NCBI GenBank assembly: GCA_947477885.1
Contig: CANJUD010000001.1
Coordinates: forward strand, 172,632 to 236,631
Direction: 5' to 3'
Origin: Bacteroidota bacterium
GTDB lineage: Bacteria; Bacteroidota; Bacteroidia; UKL13-3
DNA: 64,000 bases
Part shown: in pieces, positions 52,606-61,329 of the stretch
How positions within the stretch are numbered: the first letter of the stretch is position 1
Layout of the letters: every line of letters begins with the position of its first letter
Made by a program: the position numbers and the translations under genes
Notes under the pieces: model-generated
What the model was told of the DNA's origin: nothing
Seen by the model: the letters and a program-made list of their open reading frames with translations, nothing else
Databases searched by the model: none

Positions 52606-52784
52606 AATGCTGTTAAGTTAAGGATTTCTATTGCCACTAGCTTCAGCTAGTGGGTTTAATAGGAATTAGTATTCGGCTTTAGCCACATGGTTTTCTGCGG
52701 CTAAAGCCAACTCATTGTATATTCCGAGTCCCCGCCCTGAAGGGCAGGGCAATAGATTAGCATTTTTCTTAACTTAACAGCATT
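52606..52784. mobile_element. Nested palindromic element with 17 bp terminal inverted repeats
   Basis: 17 bp perfect terminal inverted repeats (52606-52622 and 52768-52784, AATGCTGTTAAGTTAAG). Inside are three further perfect hairpins: ccactagct/agctagtgg (about 52636-52655), ggctttagcc/ggctaaagcc (about 52675-52708) and the gccctgaagggcagggc hairpin (52730-52754, identical to the solo copy at 41846). No open frame. It looks like a MITE-like or repeat-within-repeat unit. I see no target-site duplication clearly enough to claim one. Confidence 0.7.
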
Positions 52785-52853
52785 GACTAAGGGACTTGGC
52801 TTTGTAGACGTTATTTATTGCTACCGATTTGGCGTTCCTACTGAACTAAAAAT

Positions 52854-53480
52854 CTAACCAATCATAAACTGAGAAACTTCATCCCAAATACCTGCAGCTA
52901 TAATTTCGGAACTACGATTCCCATCTATTATAAAAACGTGCTCTTGGCCTTTCAGCGTTTCAAATGCCTCCATATATTTATCCCTCACATTTTTCAAATT
53001 CTCTAAGGTTTCATATAAGTCATTTGAAGTGCGGTTTTTGCTAATCCGCTCCATGCTCACTTCTGGGTTCACATCAATATATATATTTATATCGGGACGA
53101 AGCAAATCGGCGGCAAGAGAATTTGATTGTATTACCCAATCCATATTCATATGTGTGCCATGGTAGGCATAGGAAGAAAAATAATAACGATCGGTAATTA
53201 CAGTATATCCTTCTTCCAGTTTTTTAAATATTCCGTCTTTTTTGTTTTGTATATGATTCAACCTATCAGCCAAAAAAAGTGCAGCAATGGTTTTTTCATC
53301 AGCTTCTATTTTATGCGTAAGTATATTTCTCAGTAAAGTTCCTATCTCGCTATCGGTAGGCTCGAAAGTGGTGTATATTTTATGCCCCGCTTTCTCCAGA
53401 TTTTCACTCAACAGTTTTACCTGCGTGCTTTTTCCGCTGCCATCAATCCCTTCAAAAGCTATAAATAAATTTCTCTTCAT
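52854..53480 (-). CDS. tmk: Thymidylate kinase
   Basis: 208 residues. Phosphorylates dTMP to dTDP. P-loop FEGIDGSGKSTQ at residues 8-19, the DR(Y)xxS motif in TDRYYFSSYAYHG near 95-107, and a lid region with Arg residues (SMERISKNR) follow. Start ATG 53480 is 6 bases after the purM stop, so it is cotranscribed downstream of purM. Confidence 0.95.
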   Translation of the reverse strand: MKRNLFIAFEGIDGSGKSTQVKLLSENLEKAGHKIYTTFEPTDSEIGTLLRNILTHKIEADEKTIAALFLADRLNHIQNKKDGIFKKLEEGYTVITDRYYFSSYAYHGTHMNMDWVIQSNSLAADLLRPDINIYIDVNPEVSMERISKNRTSNDLYETLENLKNVRDKYMEAFETLKGQEHVFIIDGNRSSEIIAAGIWDEVSQFMIG

Positions 53481-53486
53481 GGTAAA

Positions 53487-54662
53487 TCAATAGGTTATCA
53501 TATTTCCATCTACTTGTAGTGTTAAACCCTTGCCATCTCTTGCCTCGCAACGACCAATAACCTGTGCATCTATATCAAATGTGTTTGCAATATCTATAAT
53601 AGTTTGGGCATATTGTTCTTCTACATAAAACTCTAATAGATGTCCCATATTAAAAGTTTGATATAACTGTTTATTATCGCTGCCACTTTGCTCTTTTATT
53701 AAAGCAAACAAAGGAGGAACAGGAAATAAATTATCTTTGATTACTTGTATATTTTCTACAAAATGTAATACTTTGGTTTGTCCACCACCACTGCAATGTA
53801 CCATGCCTTGTATATTATTTCCGCCCAATTCTTGTAATACTTTTATCACAATGGGTGTATATAAACGGGTGGGCGATAATACCAATTTGCCTGCATCAAC
53901 AGGGCCTAGCGGAGTTTGAATTTTATCGGTAAGTTGGCAGGTGCCACTATATATTAAATTGTGTGGTAACGTAGTATTAAAACTCTCGGGATATTTCTCA
54001 CTATAATACTTTGCAAATACATCGTGACGGGCACTGGTAAGTCCGTTGGAGCCCATACCTCCATTATAATGATTTTCGTAACTGGCTTTGCCGCTAGATG
54101 AAAGTCCAACTATTACACAGCCGGGTTTTATATTGGCGTTATCTATAATTTGTTTTCTTGGTAATCGAGCAGTAACGGTTGAGTCGACTATAATAGTTCT
54201 TACGAGGTCGCCCACATCGGCAGTTTCGCCGCCAGTTAGAGAAATTTTGCTACCCATATTTTGCAAAGTTTCTATACACTTTTCTGTGCCTTCTATAATC
54301 GCTTTTATTACTTCTCCAGGTATCAAATTTTTGTTGCGACCAATGGTGCTCGAAACTAATATATCATTTGTAGCACCAACGCACAGTAAGTCGTTCAGGT
54401 TCATAGCCAGTGCATCTTGAGCAATTCCATGCCATACAGAAAGGTCACCGGTTTCTTTCCAATATATATAGGCTAATGATGATTTTGTGCCCGCACCATC
54501 GGCATGCATGATATTACAATAATCGGGATCGTTGGCCAATAAATCGGGGATGATTTTGCAAAATGCTTTGGGGTATAATCCTTTGTCGAGATTGGCAATA
54601 GCAGCATGCACATCTTCTTTTTGCGATGATACACCACGGGCCATATATTTATCAGAATCCAT
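53487..54662 (-). CDS. purM: Phosphoribosylformylglycinamidine cyclo-ligase
   Basis: 391 residues, slightly longer than E. coli PurM (345) as usual in Bacteroidota. Converts FGAM to AIR in purine synthesis using ATP. Conserved: HADGAGTKSSLAYIYWKETG, the GGETADVGD loop and IGRCEARDG at the C-terminus, with the AIRS N and C domains covering the chain. The start overlaps the end of the DUF5683 gene by 11 bases, so it belongs to the parA-parB-DUF5683-purM-tmk run. Confidence 0.93.
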   Translation of the reverse strand: MDSDKYMARGVSSQKEDVHAAIANLDKGLYPKAFCKIIPDLLANDPDYCNIMHADGAGTKSSLAYIYWKETGDLSVWHGIAQDALAMNLNDLLCVGATNDILVSSTIGRNKNLIPGEVIKAIIEGTEKCIETLQNMGSKISLTGGETADVGDLVRTIIVDSTVTARLPRKQIIDNANIKPGCVIVGLSSSGKASYENHYNGGMGSNGLTSARHDVFAKYYSEKYPESFNTTLPHNLIYSGTCQLTDKIQTPLGPVDAGKLVLSPTRLYTPIVIKVLQELGGNNIQGMVHCSGGGQTKVLHFVENIQVIKDNLFPVPPLFALIKEQSGSDNKQLYQTFNMGHLLEFYVEEQYAQTIIDIANTFDIDAQVIGRCEARDGKGLTLQVDGNMITY

Positions 54663-55257
54663 ATACAGGTTTGTTTTTAAATTGGAACGAACACGACATT
54701 TGAATACCAGTGTTCATATAATAACTTTGGTTCACTTTCATTGATAAATTATCGCTCACATCAAAATTATATAGATGGCCATCCACATTCGCATCTATTA
54801 TATTTAATGAATAGGCAATCGCCATCATCAATATCGATAAATCCCTCGATTGACGGGCATTGTCACGCTGGCCCTTTAGTTGGGTATTGGTAAGAAACGA
54901 ATAATTGTCACTAGTATTCGGGTCGTTATCTACTCGAATTCTATAATTGTTTCTGTAGTCAATATATATTTGTTGGTTATATATAAAATAGTATACGGAA
55001 CCACCAACCATAGCCCAAACTAATGGAGCTTTCCAATATTTTTTATTATATATTTGTCCGGCACCAGGAATGCTTGCAGATAGCACTGCGGCTTTCTTTG
55101 CAGAATGTTTTACCAATGGAATAAAATGAGAAGTATCTCTTTTTAATGTAGAATCTTTTTGAGCAAATGTATATATCGGACTACTAAAAATTGTCAAAAG
55201 TATTAGACTTCTGAATATATAAAAAAAATATATTTTATTCTTTTGCAAATTCAGCAA
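54652..55257 (-). CDS. DUF5683 domain protein
   Basis: About 201 residues. No ATG is available; the frame starts at TTG 55257 (directly after the parB stop) or TTG 55248. A signal peptide (FRSLILLTIFSSPIYTFAQ) is followed by the DUF5683 pattern (SAKKAAVLSASIPGAGQIYN, KYWKAPLVWAMVGGSVYYFI), with two hydrophobic helices and a C-terminal part ending VYGF. Genes of this family commonly follow parB in Bacteroidota, as here. Function unknown, probably periplasmic or membrane-bound. Confidence 0.8.
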   Translation of the reverse strand: MLNLQKNKIYFFYIFRSLILLTIFSSPIYTFAQKDSTLKRDTSHFIPLVKHSAKKAAVLSASIPGAGQIYNKKYWKAPLVWAMVGGSVYYFIYNQQIYIDYRNNYRIRVDNDPNTSDNYSFLTNTQLKGQRDNARQSRDLSILMMAIAYSLNIIDANVDGHLYNFDVSDNLSMKVNQSYYMNTGIQMSCSFQFKNKPVYGF

Positions 55258-56145
55258 TTAATTCTCGAGCAAATTGATCAGCCTTTGTAACTCGTTTCGG
55301 CCGTTAAAAGGAATCACAATCTCGCCTTTTCCATTGGGCTTAAGGCGAAAGTTAACAATTGAACTATAACGTTTAGAAAGCGTATGCTGATATGATTCAA
55401 ACTCAGAAACAAATTCATCGGTTGCAGAAACAGTGGAAACACTACTTTTTTTGGCAGGTGATTTTTCACGCACCAATTCTTCTACTTTGCGAACGCTCAA
55501 ATTTCCGTTGATGATTTCTTCAAATATGGCTCTTTGTTTTTCGGGGTCTTCTATATTGATGATGGCACGAGCATGACCCATGCTGAGGCGTTCATCACGC
55601 AAGGCAGCTTGTATATCTTCTGGCAAACGGAGCAGGCGTAAATAATTATTTACAGTAGTTCTGTCCTTTCCAACTTTTTCTCCTAGTTCTTCTTGTTTCA
55701 AACTGCACTCTTCCAAAAGACGTTTGTAGCTAAGTGCAATTTCTATCGCATTTAAATCTTTGCGATGGGTGTTTTCTATCAAAGCCATTTCAAGGCTTTG
55801 CTCATCATTGGCTATTCTTATATATGCTGCAATGTTTGTATGCCCAGCCAGAATTGCTGCTCTAGTGCGGCGTTCACCTGATATGATTTGATATTTATCA
55901 TATCCCATTTTACGAACCGTAATGGGCTGTATAATACCATGAACTATAATACTATCAGCAAGTTCTTGTAAATCGGCTTGTGCAAATTCGGTACGCGGCT
56001 GGAAAGGATTTGCTTCAATATCGGCAATTTTTATTTCGGATACGGAGCCCACACGCACGGGTGCATCCATGGTGGTCACATCGGTGCTGGTACTTTCGAG
56101 TAGGGCACTAAGTCCTTTGCCTAGTGCGTTTCTTTTGGTTGACAT
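55258..56145 (-). CDS. parB: Chromosome partition protein ParB
   Basis: 295 residues. ParB binds parS and spreads with CTP. The N-terminal CTP-binding domain has ISGERRTRAAILAGH (box II), the central helix-turn-helix is in GEKVGKDRTTVNNYLRLLRL, and a C-terminal dimerisation segment ends the protein. The gene lies 108 bases after parA on the same strand. I did not see a clear parS palindrome in the window. Confidence 0.95.
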   Translation of the reverse strand: MSTKRNALGKGLSALLESTSTDVTTMDAPVRVGSVSEIKIADIEANPFQPRTEFAQADLQELADSIIVHGIIQPITVRKMGYDKYQIISGERRTRAAILAGHTNIAAYIRIANDEQSLEMALIENTHRKDLNAIEIALSYKRLLEECSLKQEELGEKVGKDRTTVNNYLRLLRLPEDIQAALRDERLSMGHARAIINIEDPEKQRAIFEEIINGNLSVRKVEELVREKSPAKKSSVSTVSATDEFVSEFESYQHTLSKRYSSIVNFRLKPNGKGEIVIPFNGRNELQRLINLLEN

Positions 56146-56253
56146 TTTATATAATAATGGTGAGTGATGAATGATATTCGCCGCGGCGAAGTGAATATAT
56201 ATAAATCTTAATCATGATGAATAAAATTTATAGAATAAAACTATGATATAGTT

Positions 56254-57054
56254 TTATTCTATTTCTTCTTTTACAACTTCTTGACGAGCCATACCATTTT
56301 TTTGTAACAGTTCGCGGGCCAAGTTTAAGTAATTGATAGAGCCTTTGCTATCCATATCGTGGTAGATAACTGGCACGCCAAAACTTGGTGCTTCGCTCAA
56401 TTTGGTATTGCGATGTATAATAGTATCGAATACCAATGTTTGAAAATGTGTTTTCACTTCATCCACTACTTGGTGAGAAAGACGCAGACGTTGGTCGTAC
56501 ATCGTGAGCAGCATACCTTCAATTTGTAAAGGATAGTTGGTGGTTTTTTGTACAATTTTTATGGTGTTCAACAATTTGCCTAGGCCGTCCAAAGCAAAGT
56601 ATTCGCATTGAATAGGTATAATAACTGTATCGGCTGCTGTAAGCGAATTGAGTGTAATCAAACCCAATGATGGTGAGCAATCTATCAAAATAAAATCGTA
56701 ATCATTTTTTATTTTGCTGAGGACTCTCTTCATCATATTCTCACGGTTTGGCAAATCCACCATTTCTATTTCGGCACCTACCAAATCAATATTACAAGGC
56801 AGCAAATCCAGGAACTCAATGTCTGTTTTGATGATGAGGTCTTTGGCCGATAGGTCTTGTATAATACATTCATACAAACCTGCTTTTATATTTTTGGGAT
56901 CGAAACCAATGCCCGATGTACTGTTAGCTTGCGGGTCAGCATCAACCAATAATGTTTTGAACTCGAGCACTGCAAGACTTGCAGCTAAGTTGATAGCTGT
57001 TGTGGTTTTTCCTACGCCTCCTTTTTGGTTGGCTATTGCTATTATTTTGCCCAT
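56254..57054 (-). CDS. parA: Chromosome partition ATPase ParA
   Basis: 266 residues. ParA ATPase moves ParB-bound chromosomes. The deviant Walker A KGGVGKTTTAINLA is at residues 11-24, Walker B FILIDCSPSLGL near 125, and the switch II/ParA C-terminal RNTKLSEAPSFGVPV further on. It is first in the parAB-DUF5683-purM-tmk run, with a -7 box at 57108-57115. Followed by parB after 108 bases, a gap without gene. Confidence 0.96.
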   Translation of the reverse strand: MGKIIAIANQKGGVGKTTTAINLAASLAVLEFKTLLVDADPQANSTSGIGFDPKNIKAGLYECIIQDLSAKDLIIKTDIEFLDLLPCNIDLVGAEIEMVDLPNRENMMKRVLSKIKNDYDFILIDCSPSLGLITLNSLTAADTVIIPIQCEYFALDGLGKLLNTIKIVQKTTNYPLQIEGMLLTMYDQRLRLSHQVVDEVKTHFQTLVFDTIIHRNTKLSEAPSFGVPVIYHDMDSKGSINYLNLARELLQKNGMARQEVVKEEIE

Positions 57055-57107
57055 GTGTTTGTTAGGTTAAAAAATTTGTGTAAAAACTATATATGATATA
57101 ACTACCG

Positions 57108-57115
57108 CAAATTTA
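57108..57115 (-). promoter_or_regulatory. Bacteroidota -7 box of parA
   Basis: On the minus strand TAAATTTG fits TAnnTTTG, about 54 bases before the ATG at 57054. 57116-57335 holds no gene that I can support. Confidence 0.5.
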
Positions 57116-57335
57116 AAGGGCTTCCCAATCTGTTAAAGGTTCAATTATCCACATGGGGTCAAAGCAAAGTGGAAATAATGTGGAGAATGTTTTGACCTCA
57201 AAATGCCACGCGGGTTTTAGCAGTGGCAGTAAAATATTATTTATATTTTTGCAGATTTCAAATAAACTTATAGTGCTGTGCACGAACATATTAATTTCTT
57301 TTTTCAACAACGCCAAATGGTATTATTATATATCC

Positions 57336-57353
57336 TAATTTTGCCTAATTTTG
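57336..57353 (+). promoter_or_regulatory. Tandem -7 boxes upstream of carB
   Basis: TAATTTTG occurs twice in a 10 bp tandem repeat (57336-57343 and 57346-57353), both fitting TAnnTTTG. They give two possible starts about 10 bases apart, 70-80 bases before the ATG. Confidence 0.45.
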
Positions 57354-57378
57354 GAGGTGAGAAAGAACTCAGTAAAAA

Positions 57379-57400
57379 TGGTTGGTGAGGATACCAACCA
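57379..57400. repeat. TGGTTGGT/ACCAACCA hairpin
   Basis: Perfect 8 bp arms 57379-57386 and 57393-57400; same family as 12558 and 18110. Here it lies in the carB leader, downstream of the promoter boxes, so it would be transcribed. Confidence 0.65.
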
Positions 57401-57425
57401 AGCACAATAAATTATTTAATATAAA

Positions 57426-59069
57426 ATGCCTAAAGACAGTTCATTAAAATCGATTTTAATAATAGGTTCTGGTCCTATCATTATTGGTCAGGCTTGCGAG
57501 TTTGATTACAGTGGCACACAGGCTGCCCGCTCGCTGCGTGAGGAGGGGATAGAAGTGACGCTTATCAATAGCAATCCTGCTACTATCATGACCGACCCCG
57601 TAATGGCAGATCATATATATTTGAAACCACTTACGGTGCAAAGTATTGTAGAGATTTTGGAAGCCCACCAGATAGATGCAGTCCTCCCTACTATGGGTGG
57701 TCAAACGGCATTGAACTTAGCCAAAGAAGCAGATGAATTAGGTATCTGGGAAAAATATAATGTGCGGATGATAGGTGTAGATATACATGCAATTGAAACC
57801 ACCGAGAACCGTGAAAAATTCCGCCAATTGATGATTGATATTGGAATTGGCGTTGCTGAAAGTCAGGTCGCTAATTCATTTTTGGAAGGGAAAGAAATTG
57901 CACAACGTATAGGGTTTCCCTTAGTCATCAGACCCAGCTATACCCTTGGTGGTTATGGCGGTGGCTTTGTGCATAATAAAGATGAATTTGATGCGGCACT
58001 AATGCGTGGACTTAAAGCTAGCCCATCGCATGAAGTATTAGTTGAACGAGCAGTATTGGGTTGGAAAGAATATGAATTGGAATTGTTGCGAGATCAAAAT
58101 GACAATGTAGCCGTAATATGTACCATCGAAAATTTTGACCCGATGGGAATTCATACTGGAGACAGTATTACAGTAGCCCCAGCCATGACGCTAAGTGACC
58201 AATGTTTTCAGCAGATGCGAGATATGGCTATATTAATGATGCGTTCCATTGGTAATTTTTCGGGAGGTTGCAATGTGCAATTTGCAGTGAACCCCGAAGA
58301 TGAAAGTATTATATCGGTTGAAATAAATCCACGGGTAAGTCGTTCATCGGCATTGGCAAGTAAAGCTACGGGTTATCCCATTGCAAAAATTGCCAGCAAA
58401 CTTGCTATTGGCTATACATTGGACGAGTTGATGAACCCAGTTACAAAAACCACGTCAGCATATTTTGAACCGGCTTTGGATTATGTAATAGTAAAAGTAC
58501 CGCGTTGGAATTTTGATAAATTTAAAGGAGCAAACAAAACACTTGGTTTGCAAATGAAATCGGTGGGCGAAGTAATGGCAATCGGAAGAAATTTCCAGGA
58601 AGCATTACAAAAAGCATTGCAAAGTTTGGAAATAAACAGGCAAGGTTTGGGTGCAGATGGTAAGCAATTGCGTAACTTAGATGAAATTATGCATAGCCTT
58701 GCAAATGCAAGCTGGAACAGGGTTTTCCATATTAAAGATGCGATGAGTTTGGGGGTGCCTATTAGTACAATAGAAAAAGTAACGAGGATAGATCGTTGGT
58801 TTTTGCAACAGATAAATGAACTTGTATTAATAGAAACTGAAGCTAAGCGTTTTCATATAAATAATATACCAGCAGAACTGATTGTCGAGATGAAACAAAA
58901 AGGATATTGTGATATACAAATTGCCTTTTTATTAGGCTGTACCGAAGATGAAGTATTCGAGAAAAGATATAATGAAATGGGCATAAAAAGAGTATATAAA
59001 ATGGTAGATACTTGTGCTGGTGAATTTAAAAGTGAAACCAATTATTTCTACAGCACTTTCGAAGGTTAA
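57426..59069 (+). CDS. carB: Carbamoyl-phosphate synthase large subunit, N-terminal half only
   Basis: 547 residues. The N-terminal carboxyphosphate domain is complete (IIGSGPIIIGQACEFDYSGT, the ATP-grasp with LPTMGGQTALNLA, RPSYTLGGYGGGF, NFSGGCNVQFAVNPEDESI and EINPRVSRSSALASKATGYP), as is the oligomerisation domain ending STFEG. The stop falls exactly where the second, carbamate-phosphorylating ATP-grasp would begin; E. coli CarB has 1073 residues. The bases after the stop show no trace of that half. A natural split gene (as in some archaea and Aquifex) or loss is possible. carA is not near. Confidence 0.92.
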   Translation: MPKDSSLKSILIIGSGPIIIGQACEFDYSGTQAARSLREEGIEVTLINSNPATIMTDPVMADHIYLKPLTVQSIVEILEAHQIDAVLPTMGGQTALNLAKEADELGIWEKYNVRMIGVDIHAIETTENREKFRQLMIDIGIGVAESQVANSFLEGKEIAQRIGFPLVIRPSYTLGGYGGGFVHNKDEFDAALMRGLKASPSHEVLVERAVLGWKEYELELLRDQNDNVAVICTIENFDPMGIHTGDSITVAPAMTLSDQCFQQMRDMAILMMRSIGNFSGGCNVQFAVNPEDESIISVEINPRVSRSSALASKATGYPIAKIASKLAIGYTLDELMNPVTKTTSAYFEPALDYVIVKVPRWNFDKFKGANKTLGLQMKSVGEVMAIGRNFQEALQKALQSLEINRQGLGADGKQLRNLDEIMHSLANASWNRVFHIKDAMSLGVPISTIEKVTRIDRWFLQQINELVLIETEAKRFHINNIPAELIVEMKQKGYCDIQIAFLLGCTEDEVFEKRYNEMGIKRVYKMVDTCAGEFKSETNYFYSTFEG

Positions 59070-59086
59070 AATATATTATATAGGTG

Positions 59087-59527
59087 ATGAAATATACAAT
59101 TATTATAGTAGGATTATTATTATGTTTCGCTTGCAAAAATCAGTCAAGCGATAAAGGAAAATCGGAAGAATCAAAAAGCAATTCTGAGCAAACAGAGTCT
59201 AAAGAATCTTCAGAAAATTCTGAGCAAAAATCGAATGATGAAAAACCTATGCAAGAGCTTGCAGGCACATGGAAACAGGCACCCAATGGCAATGTAGAAG
59301 TAACGGGCAAAAAATCTTTAGCTACTATTGAATTAAATTTAAATGCCGACGGAAGCTTTACTGGAACCGAAGATATGATGAGCACCCATGCCGATGTAAA
59401 AGGTACTTGGAAATTGGATGATGGAAAAGTAAAACTGAACTGGAATGGCACTGAATTAAATTTGGAAGTTGGTTCAAATAATTCTTCACTCACAGATTCG
59501 CAGAACGGAATTAATTTGTCGAGATAA
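59087..59527 (+). CDS. Small lipoprotein, possibly lipocalin-like
   Basis: 146 residues from ATG 59087 (MKYTIIIVGLLLCFACKNQS; a GTG just before it at 59084 is also possible). Lipobox CFAC, then a 35-residue Ser/Glu/Lys linker, then a beta-rich domain (LAGTWKQAPNGNVEVTGKKS, then GTWKLDDGKVKLNW) with the double GTWK that lipocalin-like small proteins show. It is 17 bases downstream of carB, in the place where the missing CarB half might be expected. It converges with the gene ending at 59531. Confidence 0.65.
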   Translation: MKYTIIIVGLLLCFACKNQSSDKGKSEESKSNSEQTESKESSENSEQKSNDEKPMQELAGTWKQAPNGNVEVTGKKSLATIELNLNADGSFTGTEDMMSTHADVKGTWKLDDGKVKLNWNGTELNLEVGSNNSSLTDSQNGINLSR

Positions 59528-59530
59528 ATA

Positions 59531-59980
59531 TTATTTATTTCTTTTCAATTCTCTTTTCCTCCACACATTTAAAGGAACAATATCACCATCCACCAGGTCC
59601 ATTATTTTTATTTCGAAAGTTTGTGGATTTACATAAAAATGGAAATAGGTTTCAAATCTTTCTTCGCCATTATATCCTGCACGAATATAATAATCAGGCT
59701 TGTCTTTGCTGGGTTTTTCGGTTGTTACAGATAATCCATGTTTGTGCTTGGTAAGTGAATCTATATAGTTATTTGCTTTTTCCCATTCAGGTAATTTTGA
59801 CAATATATCTAGAATTTTATTCTCCCTATCCGACTCTGGTTTTTTATCAGTTTTCAAACTATCAGATATCTCATTTACAGGTTCAGCATTTTTATTATTT
59901 TTGCATGCAGAAAAACAACAACAACAAGCCAATATTATATATAATAATTGTGCTTTAGATAAATAAAGTAGTTTTCTCAT
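59531..59980 (-). CDS. Hypothetical small lipoprotein
   Basis: 149 residues. The N-terminus MRKLLYLSKAQLLYIILACC with CCFSACKNN gives a Cys-rich lipobox region. Mature part: a Lys/Asp/Glu-rich segment, then KLPEWEKANNYIDSLTKHKH and a strand-rich end FYVNPQTFEIKIMDL. No named family. Its start ATG overlaps the stop of the WG-repeat gene by ATGA, so it is the third gene of the operon 62666-59531. Confidence 0.6.
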   Translation of the reverse strand: MRKLLYLSKAQLLYIILACCCCFSACKNNKNAEPVNEISDSLKTDKKPESDRENKILDILSKLPEWEKANNYIDSLTKHKHGLSVTTEKPSKDKPDYYIRAGYNGEERFETYFHFYVNPQTFEIKIMDLVDGDIVPLNVWRKRELKRNK

Positions 59981-61329
59981 TTTTTAACTTTTTGACCTGT
60001 TTTATCAATATAGAATTTCTTTCCATCCTTTTTTACTTGGCTTTTACCATTGATAAAATAACTTACTTCATCATATTCACAAGGAATCACCTCATAGCCC
60101 GAAGCATCAATAAAGCCCCACTTTTTATTGCGTTGAACCTTGCACCTATCGCCTTCATAATGGTCTATATATTGATAACCCTGGTCATTTCTTTTGTCGC
60201 CAAATGTATTATATATATTGTAAGAGTTTTGGATGTTTTCTTTTGCTTTAAATATGATCAGATTTTTACTTTTTAACTTAAGACTATATCCAATGAAATT
60301 AAATGCCGTCATTTTGCGTTGAATAATATTTATTAACCCGAAATAACCATCTTGTTTGGCGATGAAACAATTATTATTGATATATACAAAATCACCCTCA
60401 TAATCAAAGGGAATTACCATATGGTTATTGCTATCTATTATTCCGTATTTAGATCCTTTCTTGGCATTATATAAAATCCCGTCATTATCAATACAATTAA
60501 GCGCACTATAGTCAAATGGGGCAACCATTTTTCTTTGCATATTTATCAAGCCACACCAGTTATCCCTTTGCACCGCAGCCACACTGCCAATAAAGGGCTT
60601 AGCATCCTCAAACATAAAAGGAATAAACAGCTTCATGGAGGAATCTAAATAACCATAAAGGTTGTCTTTTTTTACCAGTGCCGTATTTGAGGAATTAAAA
60701 TTATCAGCATAATCATATATATAGGGAAAAACAGTTTGCCCTTTTGGATTTATATAACCATATTTTTCCTTTTTTACGGGAGCTAAATTATTGTTAAAAA
60801 TCAAATATTGTTCAAGTTCATAAGTTCTATAAGGTTCCTCTCCAGGGGCGGTGGAGTCAGTGTAACACCTAAGTTCCTTCCACTTTTTTTTTCTTGTTTG
60901 TGCATAATAAGTTTTCCCTTTATATTGGTAGAAATAACTCATATCAGACGGGCTGTAAAAAAACATACTATCAGGTACGGAATGCTTAAATTTTAATTTA
61001 TTTTTATAGGAGAGCACGTTCCAATTTCCATTCGATTTAATGGTGGCTACCCCATTATTATCGAACGATTCACGGTCGGCATAATCAAACGGGCCTCGCA
61101 CATGTTTAAATTTTTGGTCTATCACATACCATTTACCATTAAGTTTACCTACTGCATATTTTGTATAAAAGTAAGAGATTTCATCATATAATAAATTGTT
61201 GACGCGTTCCATACCCGTTTCAGTTTCTCGTGCAAAATAGTATTTGCCGGTAGCACTGTCTTTATAGGGATCTTGGGCATATGTTTTGGTTGCCAAGAAT
61301 ACAAAAAGTATGATAATATATTTTTTCAT
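59977..61329 (-). CDS. WG repeat-containing exported protein
   Basis: 450 residues. A signal peptide (MKKYIIILFVFLATKTYAQ) is followed by at least six WG/KYG repeats of the type K-Y-G-x-I-D/N-x-x-G-x-x-V-I-P-F-x-Y: KYGYINPKGQTVFPYIYDY, LYGYLDSSMKLFIPFMFED, WCGLINMQRKMVAPFDYSAL, KYGIIDSNNHMVIPFDYEGD, YFGLINIIQRKM and KWGFIDASGYEVIPCEYDEV. Such repeats form a beta-propeller-like solenoid of unknown ligand. It overlaps its neighbours on both sides by ATGA, so the three genes are translationally coupled. Confidence 0.88.
   Translation of the reverse strand: MKKYIIILFVFLATKTYAQDPYKDSATGKYYFARETETGMERVNNLLYDEISYFYTKYAVGKLNGKWYVIDQKFKHVRGPFDYADRESFDNNGVATIKSNGNWNVLSYKNKLKFKHSVPDSMFFYSPSDMSYFYQYKGKTYYAQTRKKKWKELRCYTDSTAPGEEPYRTYELEQYLIFNNNLAPVKKEKYGYINPKGQTVFPYIYDYADNFNSSNTALVKKDNLYGYLDSSMKLFIPFMFEDAKPFIGSVAAVQRDNWCGLINMQRKMVAPFDYSALNCIDNDGILYNAKKGSKYGIIDSNNHMVIPFDYEGDFVYINNNCFIAKQDGYFGLINIIQRKMTAFNFIGYSLKLKSKNLIIFKAKENIQNSYNIYNTFGDKRNDQGYQYIDHYEGDRCKVQRNKKWGFIDASGYEVIPCEYDEVSYFINGKSQVKKDGKKFYIDKTGQKVKK

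Noticed and set aside
55258-57054. parS site near parAB
   Set aside because: I looked for a GTTTCACGTGAAAC-like palindrome and found none that I could support.
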